DNA from: Liolophura sinensis | Lineage: Eukaryota; Mollusca; Polyplacophora; Chitonida; Chitonidae | Length of the DNA: 64,000 nt | Reading direction: 5' to 3' | Assembly (NCBI RefSeq): GCF_032854445.1 | Contig: NC_088307.1 | Coordinates: 18,612,017-18,676,016, forward strand | Part shown: in pieces, positions 11,790 to 26,700 of the stretch | Layout of the letters: every line of letters starts with the position of its first letter | How positions within the stretch are numbered: position 1 is the stretch's first letter | The notes under the pieces: model-generated | Databases searched by the model: none | What the model was told of the DNA's origin: nothing | What the model saw: only the letters and a program-made list of their open reading frames with translations | Program-made: the position numbers and the translations under genes

Positions 11790-14700
11790 GTGAAAAGTAA
11801 GATCAGTAATGTGAAGGAATGAGAAAAACTGTGCGAATACACTGATTAGTAATATTAGTATGTGGAGAAACACTTGGATAATGTTAATTATGGCCATAAC
11901 CATGGCTGCTTAACTTCAAGTCAGAGAGCCTATCATTCACGCAGGTATCAATTAATGAACTGACTGCAGAACCAATAAGCATTTCACATACATCTATCAT
12001 TTCTCAAGAGAAAGCACCCTGGCCATGTGATATTTCCGTGTTGTCTAGATGGCCGCAGCGGAATCCAGAGAATTGACTACGGTTGATGATTCAGTAGTTG
12101 ACCTGACCCAGTTTGGATGGTTATCACTTCGGTTTTTTTTTTTTTTTTTAATTTGGATGGCCCTTGCATAGTTGTTGATTGCTCCATTCACCCCCTGAAG
12201 GAAGCATCGTTGAAGTTTGGAAAATCGTTGATTACTAACCTCCCTCACCTGCTTAGGGTCCTAGACTGCCAATCAGATCAAATCCCAAGCTGCCAATCAT
12301 CCCAGTGGTAAGTATCCATCCATATTTCAGCAAGTTCAACTTCTCTGCATGCTTAAACTTCATAAAGAAGCCTCACATGTCCACTGTTTGCAATCGCAAG
12401 GCCTGGGAACCAGCAGCATTTTGGGAGCTTTGGATCACTGGACAGATTAAGTTTGCTGAAATATGGGTGGGATGATTGACACCTGGGGATTTTATCTGTC
12501 TGCTGGGCTAGGACCATAAGCATTGTGAAGGGATACGTGGGCAGGTGTGAGAGGTTAGTAAATCAACTGTTTCCCGAAATTTACGATTCTTCCTTTAGGC
12601 AGGCGCCAGTCAAATATTAAAAAAAAAACCAAGTGATAGCCAGCAAGGGCTAACCCAGTTAAACAATGGGACAAATAGCCGTTGTCATGGTGTCACTAAT
12701 TGCAGAATAGCCATAATTTTTTACGTGCATTTGACTAGCTTGGTCTACGTGGAGTGCTTATTTGTGTTGCAATCTGTTCATCAACACTTAGGTTAATGGC
12801 GAGGTTGAAGATCTGTATAGTTTAGCACATACATTGTGTTGTTTTTTTTTTAGGTAAATAGGCCTACGTCATCTTTTAACCAGGGACTTTAATGACACTG
12901 TTATGTTTAGGCAAATATCCTGGTTTCTGTCATGTGGCAGAATGACGGACACAGTCGATGTCAATGGCAGTTACAGACAACATCCATTGATTTACTATTC
13001 CCTACTTAATGATATTGAAAAAAAATAACTTGTCTTATTTTATAAACATTAAAGATGTTTTGTGTCAAATGATGTTTGGTGTCTTACATCTAAGCTTGTG
13101 CAGTGAGCTTGAAATATGCTAAATAGGCAGTAAAACCTGAATGTTATGATATTTTAAAAATGTATGATTACTACAAGATGGTTCTGACATGTGTTACAGT
13201 GATATGTTATAATAATGTTACAGTAACATGTGTTACAGTAATATGTTACAATAATGTATGTTACAATAATACATTACAATAATATGTTTCAATAATATAT
13301 GTTACAATAATATGTTTCTGCAGTGCAAGATGTCTGATGCTAAAATACCAAGTGGTACTCTGGAAGGAAATCTGGCTTGGTTGGGAGCGTACGACGAATG
13401 CATGAATATATCAGCGGTGACAAACAGTAACCTCATTCAAGGGAGAGTACTGCTTGGGAAAAGTGGATCTGAAAAATGTAAATTTACCTCACTTCTTAAA
13501 GTCGAAGAAAGCACTAAAACAGGAAGTATTTGAACGACCATTAAATACCTGTCCAGGAATACGGTGTTTTTTTTTTCTAGCAAGTAGAATGCTTTCAAAA
13601 CTTCACAGTGGTTCTACACAGGCTTTTTCAAACAATATTCTGACCAGTGGCACAAAGTCCGAATTGACGCACTGTGCTCTGATATTTTGATGTCATTACA
13701 GCAGAGTCATACACCCTAACATTTACTTGTCTTCAGAGTACTGACAGAGTTGTGTCCCCTGACACCTCACGCACTGATCTCTCAACACATACATGTAATA
13801 TATAATATATATATATATATATATTATGTGTTGAGAGATCATATTGAATTGTGGGTAGATTTTGAACTAAGCGTAGAATTTAAGACCTCATGTGACTCAG
13901 CAGGACATCATGGTGAGTTAGTTTGTTTTATCCGGCAGGCTAGCTGCTTAGGAATGAAGGTCAGGCCACTGAAATTGTGGTGCCCATAATTTTTGAAAGT
14001 TTACACCAAGAGATCATATAACAGGCAGCCCTTTTCAGTGCAAACATCCAAGAAATGGTCAGTCTTCAGCAATTTTCAGTGGTACCAAATATTAGGTGAA
14101 ATACAATAGTTGCATTTTAATTGTCCACATGGTTTTAAATATAATGTGAAACTCTTAGTTCCATGTAAACGGACTTGTGACAAAATTACATGTTGACTCT
14201 AAAGTCTGGTCACCATTTTGGTGCAGAAATGATAGATAGTCATACCAGTGTTAACCTTAATGGTGTCCAACATGGTGGACAATCTTGTTAAGCAGTAATG
14301 TCAATCACACCTTGTTTCTTCCAGTCGTCAGGCCTTTCTGCCTATTTTGGAGCTTGTCTGCCAGACTCGTGTGATGAGGGAGATGCCACATTCATCCTGA
14401 CAGAGGGTAAGTCAAGTGTACAGACAAATGTCTGCACAAAGGGCAAGCCTAAAAATAGGTGTTTGACAATGTTGAAAGCACCCCTGTAGATGAAAGTGCT
14501 AAGATCCATATTGTTGTTATATAAAACTTTGAATCAGTATTTTTGAACATGGACAACATGAGTCTTACCACTTTCTCCAAGAGGAGTGTTTGAAAAGAAA
14601 TGCCAGGCATCTAGTTTTAGGCTAAGCCTAAAAATAGGTGTTTGATAATGTTGAAAGCACCCCTGTAGATGAAAGTGCTAAGATCCATATTGTTGTTATA

Positions 14701-17700
14701 TAAAACTTTGAATCAGTATTTTTGAACATGGACAACATTAGTCTTACCACTTTCTCCTAGAGGAGTGTTTAAAAAGAAATGTCAGGCATCTAGTTTTAGG
14801 CTAGGTTTTGGGCAGTATAGAGACCCTGTTATCACCAAAATACCAAATCTTGCAGAGTTGAATGATCAGATTTTCTCTCATCATCTTGTGAATAAAGAAT
14901 ACATTATCCTGTTTCTTTATTTTTTTTAAACTGAACTAAAAGTTACAAGTTTTTAACTCACCCAGTAAAGGTTATGAAGGTTTCCGCTTATAATGTACAA
15001 TGTTTACATAGGCATGTATTATTTTATATTGTTTCATGTGATATTGAATGTTTTGTTTATATTTTATTTCAGTGATCCGCCAACAGTTGCATCTTGATGG
15101 GAGTGTGACTGCCACATGTTCTACACCTCAACCATGGACTGCTGGTGATTATGTTGCTATGTAAGATATTTGCATTTTCCTTGAATATGTATTTATTTAT
15201 TTATTTATTTATTTATTTTTTTCATTGAACTTTTATGCCATGCTCAAGAATATTTCACTTACAGTACAGCAGCCAACAATATAGTGGGATGAAACTGGGC
15301 AGAGCTGGGATGGGAAACCCATAATTATCCGCAGGTTGCTGGCTTTTCCGAAAAAATAAAACAAAAAAAAAGCGTCAAATAAATAAATCAATCAATAAGG
15401 CCCCCGAAAAAATGAGAGCGGCAGAAATTACAAAAACCCTCTCCAGTGAAATGACTCTACAGGTTCCATCTTCAGTCCTACATGTGTATCACCTGTGCAT
15501 GTTGCAGCGTAATTTGCAGCATCCTTGGACTACTTGTGCTGCTGGGAACTCTCTTGGATATGATAAAGATATACTGCCGGTCTTCTGACGGATCCACGGG
15601 TAAAGCAGATACTAACGGATATGACCTTCTACAGGACGAAATCCACGGGGAGGTCGACAGGAGGTCGGGACTGTTATCGGGAAGTCTAACAGGCTCATAC
15701 GAAAGCTCGGTGAATGAATTGGGCATCAAGATCTCCGAAAGTACACGTGAGTTGTTTCAGTTTTCTCAGACATGAGTCATTATTTTTTCAAATTTGAATA
15801 TGGTAAAAATTACTTTAATAAAGCACTTTCGAGTCTTTAATAAAGCATTTTTAACCTAGCATATGACAGGATTCAGCTCTGTTCTAGTTTTTATCAGTCT
15901 GCAGTTTTTTGAGTTTTCATCTTAAAACGTAACATACTAAGATTGAGTTAAAATGCAGAAAATTTGCTGATAGCTTTTTTATATCCCTTACTAAGACATT
16001 ATTGTATCAAACACACTCAAAACTGGCCAATGAAAACTTGATTTGCGCATTTGAATCCCAATTGTTCAACCTTTTCGTGCATAAAAGAGCAACTGTCACA
16101 GCAATTTATGCACACTTATAGTTTGATCTTGGAGACCAAAACTACATTGGCTGAAGTGGCCATTTTCAGGCCTTCACAAAAAGTTTTATCAAACCTTCAG
16201 AATATGCTTGAATAAATACCTTGCAAACATGTGAAAAGATTGAAGAATTACAGTAGCATATTTTAAATCTTGAGCCATTCTTATCATTTATTTGGGCCGT
16301 CTCCCACTACCCTGTTTCTCCTGCTATTTGGGACAGTTGCACAGACTGGTGACTCATCATAATAAATCTTCAACCTTTTCAACCAATAAAGCACTTTTTT
16401 CAGTGGAATTTATGCACACAATTATTATGAAAATGACGCCAAAAAGGATTTGTTTGTGTTACTAAAGATGCAGGCTTCATAAAACTGTGCATCCCATAGT
16501 TCACTCAGAATTTATCAAAATATTGGTGGCAGAGGTGGTTGAAAAGGTTGAATAATTAGGTAGGTCTTCTCAATCTGCAAAAATTTTAGTGAAATTCAAA
16601 TTTAGTAGCTAAACCAGGCTTTGAGAATCAACTTCAGTCTAACTGACCTCTTTATATCCTGAATTATGCTCTTTGTTGAAGTCTAAATTATAATTTTTTT
16701 TCATTTGATGTAGATGTGCTAATGTGTCAAAAGCCTTAAGAGATATGAGAGACATGGAAATCACTATAAATGTGACTGCCACTCATATCAATTCATCAAT
16801 AATTCATTCGCATACATGCAGACTTTACCAGAGAGGATATTCCTGTCATTTTCCATCATCTCAAATGGAAAAAATGGTGTTTAATACTCTCATGTCTGAA
16901 GGGAATCTGACTACGCTTGACAGAATTCGCAAGTCAATCTGTCATGTCAATCTATCATTCATTTTTTTTTCCAGCTCTGCAGACTTTACCAGAGACGACA
17001 TTCCTGTCATTTTCCATCATTTCAAATGGAAAAATGCTGTTTAATACTCACATGCCTGAAGGGAATCTGACTACACTTGACAGAATTCGCAAGTCAATCT
17101 ATCATGTCAATCCTTCATTCATTTTTTTCCAGCCCTGCAGACTTTACCAGAGAGGATATTCCTGTCATTTTCCCATCATTTCGAACGGAAAAAAGTTGTT
17201 CAATACTCACACTTCTGAAGGGAATCTGACGGCCCTAAACGGAATGCGCGTGCTCTCCATGTGGTGGGTCATTCAAGGTCACACGTTTGGCTTCAGCGTA
17301 TCTTTTTTGGGTAAGTTTGAGTTGACCATAGATTGATTGAGAATAATTTGTTCTCTAAAGCCATACCTCGCATGTGAGTTCAAGTCCAGCTCATGCTGGC
17401 TTCCTCACTGGTTGTAAGTGGGAAGGTATGACAGCAACCTGCGGATGGTCGTGGGTTTCCCCGCGCTCTGCCTGGTTTCCTCCCACCATAATGCTGTGTG
17501 GCAGTATAAGTGAAATATTGTTGAGCACTGGTGTAAAACACCAATCAAAATAAAAATAAAGCCTACCATACAAAGCCTAAGCTTTTCACTGTTGTCATGC
17601 TGGTCATTTGTACAGTTCAAGGAGAATTTTTCTCCTGTAGATGCTACAAGACACATTCACGACTACCCTAATTCCAAACCTTTTCACATATTATAAGAGA

Positions 17701-20700
17701 GAGTATCTTCTTCATCTCACGATTAATGCACCACCTGTTTAATTTGAGTTTGGAGAAAAATTTATATTCTACAGGTTGAGTAATTTCATGATCAGTACAA
17801 TTGTATCAGTTTACACAGAAGATTGCCCTTGAATGAACATCTAGCAAAACAGGCCAAAAGGTTGAACAAATACAGTACTGGATGTACATTTATGAAAATA
17901 AAAGCATATGTACAGGAACAATGGGGGAGTTTCGGGTTGAAAAATTTTTGGCGGCAAAGGTAAAAACAGTTCTACTGTGCCATGTGAATGATGAAAAATG
18001 TGAAGCAAAGTTTTGTTGAAATTGGTTTACTGTCTCCTTTTCCAGAAGCACAATTGACACCTCTTTTCTTTAGGAACTTCTCAAGATCACAGACATTCAG
18101 ATTCTTAATTTTCACTATCTTCGTCTACTGTAGATTAATTTTTATGACACTTTTTTCAGACACCCATGTTATAGTGAATGTGATAAAAAATAGTGGCCTA
18201 ACATTTTTGGCAGGTCACATGATACAGTTGGACTTTTTCTACCTTCATCGATAAAAGAGTTTGAATTCGAAACTCCGCTATTGTGTAATTGTCCCGGTAC
18301 ATGTAATTTGTGTAATTACCCTGACAAAAATATCCTGTTAAAACTTAATACAACCTGTGCATATTGAGTCACCTGGTAATAAATGTATACTACAGTATTT
18401 GACAAATATAGTATTGTAAATAACGTCACAACCAAAACGTTTTCTTTTGGAGGCTAATAAATGTCATTAAATATGGCTTCTGTTGCTCAAAGCCATATCT
18501 AGTTCTTTAATTAGGATTTATTTTCTGTAAACGAACAAATGTTCTTGATGTGATAGGGGATGAACACTGAGTCTTTGGCGAAGACTTTCCCCATTGCTCT
18601 CTGCAAAATTATTATTTTTCTCTGATTGTTCACTTTACAGACAACCTGGTCATCATCTCGGAACTAATGAAGAGATTCACATTCCAAGCCCTAAGCAATG
18701 CAACCTTTTCAGTGGACTCATTCTTTTTTCTCAGGTAGGGAATTTTTTCCCCGTCTTCAATCTTTTATGTCAAAATAATTGAAATCAGTTTTACCAGGAA
18801 GGGAAGTAAAGGTACATGGTACCTATCTCTTTTGATGGAATAATTTTCTTGTTCCCATCTCTGCCAAGCTAAGTTAAAGAACTTTAATGTCTGAAATCAG
18901 CTCTTGTTCCTGTTTCCACAAGCCAAAATGTAGGAACTTTAACTGGTCTAAATCTGCTTGTTCCCATATCTGCCAGGTTAAATGTGGGAACTTTAAGGTG
19001 TCCAAATCAGCTCCTGTTCTTATCTCTGCCAGGTTAAATGTGGGAACTTTACAATGTCCAAATAAGCTCTTGTTCTTATATCTGCCAGGTTAAATGTTGA
19101 AACTTTAACCGGTCTAAATCAGCTCTTGTTTTTATCTCTGCCAGGCTAAATGTAAGAACTTTAACCGGTCTAAATCTGCTTGTTCCCATCTCTGCAAGGG
19201 TAAATGTGGGAACTTTCAGGTGTCTAAATCAGCTCTTGTTCTTATCTCTGCCAGGTTAAATGTGGGAACTTCAACCGGTCTGAATCAGCTCTTGTTCTTA
19301 TCTCTGCCAGGTTAAGTTTAGCGACTTTAATGTGTCCAAATTAACTCCTGTCCCTGTCTCTGCCAAGTTAAATTTAGGTACTATATTAAGGTGTTTAAAT
19401 CAACACTTGATCCTATATATGTACATTTAATATATATATATATATATACATCTATGGTGTCCAGTGCACGGCCTACCCCGTCTGGTGTCTTCAAACATGT
19501 TACTATAGTTAGGCAGCACATCCTAATTTTAGCGTTGAAACTTTTGAAATGCAACATATTGCCTACATTTAATGTTGTCGTGTCAGGTTCATCACATGGC
19601 TTTGATATACAGTATAGGGAAACAGGTTGTGGTTGAAGGTTCTCGACTTGCGATAGCGAGGACACTTGAGGTGTGGATTCAAACCCAGTCTTAGACATTA
19701 CATTCATGACATTTGAACATTTCTGTGTTCTCATTGTTTCTGCCAGGTTAAATATGGGAACTTCAAGGTGTCCAAATCAGCTCTTCTTCCTATCTCTGCC
19801 AGGTGCCCAAATCAGCTCGTTCCTATCTTTACCAGGTTAAATATGGGAACTTCAGGGTGTCCAAATCAGCTCTTCTTCCTATCTCTGCCAGGTGTCCAAA
19901 TCAGCTCGTTCCTATCTTTACCAGGTTAAATATGGGAACTTCAAGGCGTCCAAATCAGCTCTTCATCCTATCTCTGCCAAGTGTCCAAATCAGCTCGTTC
20001 CTATCTTTACCAGGTTAAATATGGGAACTTCAAGGTGTCCAAATCAGGTCTTATTTCTATCTCTACCAGGTTAAATATGGGAACCAACATGCCAAATCAG
20101 CTTTTATTTCTATCTCTGCCAGGTGTCCAAATCAGCTCTTATTCCTATCTCTGCCAGGTTAAATATTGGAACTTTTAGATTTCCAAATCAGCTCTTGTTC
20201 ATATCTCTGCCAGGCTAAATGTAGGAACTTTTAGATGTCCAAATCAGGTCTTGTCCCTGTTTCTGCCAGGTTAAATGTGGGAACTTGAAAGTGTCCAAAT
20301 CAACGCTTGTTCTTATCTTTGCCGGGGTAAATGTGGGAACTTATAGGTGTCCAAATCAGCTCTTGTTTCTATCTCTGCCAGGTTTTATGGAGGAGCTTTA
20401 AGGTTTTGGGATTTCTAGTGACAGTCAGCAACCCCTGGCCATTTGCCATGTCTAAAACCACTTGTCTGCCACCAATATGGTGGGCATATCTATATGTTAA
20501 TCTATGTGGACAATTTTGTCAGTAACTTGCCAAAGGTCATGGGATTACCCAGGACACTTCATGGGGTCATGGGATTACCCAGGACACTTCATTGGGTCAT
20601 GGGATTACCCAGGACACTTCATGGGGTCATGGGATTACCCAGGACCCAGGGTACTTCATCACCCTTCACCCATAGATTTGACCACCATGGACAGTTCTTC

Positions 20701-23700
20701 AATGTCATTTAACAGTAGTCAAATGAATAAATTAATAAATAAACCAATAAATATACAGTATATCTTTTCTTCATCTTACAGTGGTTTGCTAGTGGCTTAT
20801 CTGACCTTGAATGCCCTAAGGGAAAACAATGGCAAGCTCAACTGGCTAAAGTTCATACTGCACAGATTTTGGAGGTAAGATTTTAAATCTTCATTTTCCA
20901 GGTGTGGCAAACCTGCCGAGCAAGTGATGCAATCTGTGTCTACCTGCAATTTTATTAATTTAACCATAATTGGTTTATCTAACATTAGATGATCAGGTCA
21001 GATTCAGTTAAAATGGAAAGTCATTTTTGTATTAAAGAAGGAGCTTACAAGGAACTATTTAAAAAAGACTTGAATTTAGCAATTACATTTTTACAATTTA
21101 TTATACGCTTATGGATTATTTATGAAAGGAATGTTCAACCTTGAGGTTAGGAGAAGGGTTTATACTGGAATCACCCAATCTGTCCGTCCGTCTGTCTGTA
21201 GACATGATTTTGTCTGTGCACCTCCTTCCAAAGTTTGCTGCACCTATTTTGGTTGAACTTATCGTACATCTTGCCTATCATCTGAACCTGTGCTTGCTAA
21301 AGTTAAATGGCAGTTGTGTTGTTATGAAAATAATTAGCCTCATTTAGGACTTTTTTCATGTGTCCGGATGTTTCTTCTTTGAAGTGGTGGAGGATGGAAG
21401 GGAGATATTATTTTGGACATCCAGATTCTAGTGATAGGTAGTTTGAATTAATTACATTTATGCTACCATGAATTTTTAATGAAAATATTCTCTGTAGCTT
21501 TTTCTAGTTAGTAAATTTCTGATCAAAAAATGAGCAGAGGGCAAAGGTCAACCGTGACCCTGTAGACAAGGTCTCGGCAAATTACATGTGTGACAAAACA
21601 GAAGAATTGAACTTTTTTATTATATTAACGCAAATGGTAACTGGTATTGTTGATTCCAGGGGTTCATATACCTGGCCTTGTAAAACCTGTCCATGACGTA
21701 AAATGCAATATGTGTGTTCGTTGTATTATTATTATTTTATCCCTTTTTTTAATACCATGGCAGTGATGTTCTGCCCACCTCTGTAGTGCCTGTTAAACTG
21801 CTGTTTATAATAGATACCCGTTGTAAATGGTTTTATCGCTACTTTATGCCAGGTTGACCCCTGCGTTGGCATTCTGCATCATGGTGTACTCGACGCTGTT
21901 TTTACACGTGGTCCATGGCCCCATGGTTAAAACCATGTTGAAAGGAGACATGTTCGAGGCGTGCAAGACAACCTGGTGGCCAAACTTGATCTACATCAAT
22001 AACTTCTACCCAAGTTATGGGGACGTGGGAAAGCAGGTAAGCACGTGTATTTTGTTTGTTCGTTTTGTTTTATGGGACATAGGTATAATTTATTTATTTA
22101 TTTATTTGATTGGTGTTTTACGCCGTACTTAAGAATATTTCACTTATACGACGGCGGCCAGCATTATGGTGGGTGGAAAGCATGCAGAGCCCGGAGGAAA
22201 CCCACAACCATCCGCAGATTGCTGGCAGACCTTCCCACTCACGGCCGGAGAGGATACCAGCATGAGCTGGACTTGAACTCACAGCGACCGCATTGGTGAG
22301 AGACTCCTGGGGAATTATGCTGCGCTAACCAACTGAGCCATGGAGGCGTCGGGACATAGGTATAAAGCGGTAGATCCAGGATCAATCCTGGGTCAAGTCA
22401 CACCTAAGACTTTAAAAGAGGAAGTTGTAACTTCCTCGCTTGGCGTTCAGCATGAAGGGAATAGTGCAATGACTGGTTGACCTGTATCAGTATAATGGCT
22501 TGGGCGGGGTGGCTTACTTGCCTTTGGTAAGGCATCTCAATGAAGCAGCACTAGATAAAAGAGCAGTGGAAGTCTGTCCCGTGACAAGGAGGCACATTAC
22601 ATACACCCTGAGGATTCCTTCGTCGTCATATGACTGAAAAATTGTTGAGTATGACGTTAAACCCCAATCACTCAATCACTCACTCACTCTATGATTTATG
22701 GGGCATAAGTAAGCATGTATAGCTTGTGGATTTGTTTTCTAGGAATTACCATTTTTTATTGGTATTATTTGAAATTGTGATATGTCTAAAACAGTGAAAA
22801 AAAATATGACATTATGACAAAAATATATGCATAATGTATATAATACATAGAAGTATGTTTTGTGCCACGCCCTGATAGAAAACTGCCATTACTGTATTTG
22901 ACTTAGGAAGGTGTTTTGAGATTTGTTTGGAAGTTTGGCTGACAGAACCGTCTTCTACTAGAAAAATGTACATTTGAACACCAAAATTAAAAATCTTTTT
23001 TTGACCTTTATTTTCTTTAAAAATGCACTTTCTTAGATGAAGTTTTAAGACAGATACAGTATTTCAGTGAAAATGGCAAGGTTGGATGATTTCAAATTTC
23101 CTTTCCAGTGCATGGGTTGGACGTGGTACTTGGCCAATGACATGCAGTTTTACCTGATAAGCCCGATCCTGCTCTACCCTCTTTATAGGTTTGAAACATC
23201 ACATTTTATTTCCTCCTGTTTTCTTTATCATAGTTTATCATCCTTTTTATTGTTAATTCGCATACATTCATATTCACATGTGGTATTGATTTTTAACTTT
23301 TTTGAGAAAGTTATAATGTGACAAGCTTGGTGTATAAATTATAGAAAATTTATTACCAGTGTGTGAACGGTGACATGTGCAAAGACAAGGCTGACATTTG
23401 TGAAAGGCAATTGTTTTTGCTATTGTAATGTAATAGCAAAAATTTGATTGGATTTGCTCTGATGGCTTTTTGTTGAAATCTGCAGTATTGCCTCTTTAAA
23501 AGTCTCACAAAAGAAGTTTTGACGTACATGTGATGATCGCCACATAGGAAGGCAAGTGGTCTTAAGGCTTCACCACACCCATGGCAAACCGAAATAAACA
23601 CGTTACAAGAAACCCATTGTTTGAAGAAAAAAAAAATGTATATACATTCTGTGAGATCAATTTTATCACAAGATTTTCTATCAGTGTTCTAAAAACCTTT

Positions 23701-26700
23701 TTAGTGGATCTTTACATTTGTGTTTTTATTTTTGTTCACCAGGTGGCGCCGTGTTGGTATTGCCATGGTGATGTTCTTGATCCTGACCTGCTTGATCGTC
23801 GGTTCCGTCATTGCCCGGGTTTACCAAATGTGTGCTGCCGGATGCCCGTAAGACTCTTCGTTTGTAATAGACCTGCTCTGCATTACCTCCCTTGTTACAT
23901 GAGAGTGACTATGATGTAACGTGAGATAAGTTTTTGAGGTGTGAAAGTAGACCTTGCCTGTGAAAGCATGCAGTATTCGTGTTATGCCACAACAGTGGCA
24001 GATATTTTCTAAACAATAAAATGCGAAAAACCATGATATCAGTCAAACCATGAGTTGCAAAAATGTTGTGAGATCTTAAATGGAGTTGATGTTTTTCAGC
24101 TTAAGATTTCGCAGAAATTTTCTATTGTATTTAACTAGAGGCAAAATTTTAAAATTCCCTCCAAATGAATTCAAAAATAGTTCATCAAATAAGTTTACAA
24201 AATTAAAATCAGTCTTTAGGGTACATCCTCAACAACCGTATGCCACTTTAACTGCGAAACTTGCCATTAGTCATTTTGTGAGGTTCGATCTAACCACAGC
24301 TTAATCCTAAAATATAAAAAGTCCATCCCCAGTTGTTTTAATCTCTGATCCAGATTATGAGGATTAGCAACACTGCTAATTGATGTTCTTGTGTAATTCT
24401 TGCCATAATATAACTTGTAAAATAAAACAGTGGTAAGAATTTTGTTTTGTTTGGTACTGATTAAATCCACAAACGAAATGGGTGTAGTTCTATCGCTGTG
24501 TGCATATTAAATACCTTGTGTTACAAAATTCATGTATTGTGTATGAGAATCAGTTTTATTTTAGAGTAAATGTGAGGGATGGTTTATAAAAAAATGTTTG
24601 TATTGACGTGGAGTTTTACGTGCCTACATATATATTAATATGCGGTGAATGTTCCTTTGGTGATGCTCTGCGTACACATTAATTAATGAATTAATTACTG
24701 TTAATTACTCAAATTCAGTTCTTCAGGTGGGAAGCTATGGGAGGTGGGACCTCAACTATTAAGGTATCCAGGTAGAAAGTGTGCAGGTTATGTCATGACA
24801 CTGACAAATATTTTCCAGGTAACAGAATGTAAATAAAAACATGATATTAAACTTTGAGAGTCGTAGGAACGTGGAGAGATCTTAAATGTAGTAAATGTTT
24901 TTCACGTTGAGTATGATAATTTATAACAGAATTTGCACAAGGTGTCTATTGTGTTTTTAATTAGAGCCAGTATGTGTAAATTACATCTGAATGGATTAAA
25001 AAATATATAACACTTACACTTGGCTTTCCCAATAAGTTTATAAAATTAAAATCTGTCGTAAAGCTAGGCCCTAAATGATCTAAAAATTTGACCACAAAGA
25101 CCATTTTTGGAGTCAAATAATGTCATGAGATACAACTTCTGCTGCTAAAATTTTCATTTTCCGAGAAGGATGTCATCCAAACATCTCTCAAAGCAAATTC
25201 CTAAAATCAATAGAAGTCCCAGAATCTGGAAAAATGGGCAACCAGCTTACTGCCAGGACTTAAAACAGGAGAGAGACAGGTAATTCAGCACTGCCCTATT
25301 GAATGAAAGTATAGTGCTGTTGTCTTGACATTAAATACTTGTGTATTGGCAGTTATACAAGATATGATACATAATAAAACCATATGGTATAAATAACCAC
25401 CTATTCAGACTTTATTATTCAACAATTTGTTAAACTTTGATCACAGCTAGTAATTTATTAGAAGTAAAGTAATGGCCAAAAAAAGTGCTGTCATTACTGA
25501 CATCTCCAGTGAATTTAGATCAGCATTTTAAATGCTTCAGTTTTAATTTGTAGAATAGATTTAGTTAATGCTAGGATAGATGGATTTTTCTGAGATGACA
25601 CAGGTTCTGCATCTGTTGGTTTCTGAGTTTACCAAGATAACCACATGGCAGTTAATAACCTGTCTGCACAAGCGTATCATGTTGTGTCGGCTACCATGGT
25701 AACCAGATTTTCCATCAGCCTCCTTTTTTTCTGTCCACGTACATGCAAACTGAGTTTACTTGTGATGAACTACTTAATATGTACATGTAGAACTGTTGTT
25801 TTATCATGTTGGCACTGAATCGTAGTTTAATATGTTGACATTGAACTGTTGTTTCATCTTGTTGACATTGAATTGTTGGTTTACCATGTTGACAGTAAAC
25901 TTTTGTTTCATGAAGTTGAAATTGGCATTGTTGTTTCATGAAGTTGACATTGGCATTGTTGTTTCATCATGTTGACATTGGCATTGTTGTTTCATTATGT
26001 TGACATTGGCATTGTTGTTTCATCATGTTGACACTTGATTTATCATGTTGATAATGACACTGTTGTTTCATAATGTTGTCATTGTAGCATCACCCATCAT
26101 ACTGAGGATCTGTACGCCCATCATGACACCATGTATAACAAACCCTTTACGCGGATTGCTCCCTATCTGGTGGGCATGCTCACTGGCTACATCCTGTCTG
26201 TGACGAAGTGTCGCCTGAGAATTAACAAGGTATTGCAACAGCTAGGTCATATTTTTTAATGGAAAATCATCTTGAACTCTAAATTTAGTCCAGTCTACAA
26301 CTGCATAAATTATTCATCTTTCGATATATGTATTACATATTATTATATCATCTCAGAACCATGCAAAGCGTTCCTTCATATATATGATCTTCACAAAACT
26401 GTGCCTGATCTGATGAAAACTGTGCCTGATCTGATGAAAACTGTGCCTGATCTGATGGAAACTGTGCCTGATCTGATGAAAACTGTGCCTGATCTGATGG
26501 AAACTGTGCCTGATCTGATGAAAACTGTTCCAGATCTGATGAAAACTGTGACTGGTTTTCTGGAAACTGTGACTGATCTTCTGGAAACTGTGCCTGATAG
26601 TCTGAAAATTGTGCCTGATGCTCTGAAAACTGTCCTTGATTCTCTGAAAATTGTGCCTTATTCTTTGAAAATTGTGCCTTATTCTTTGAAAATTGTGCCT

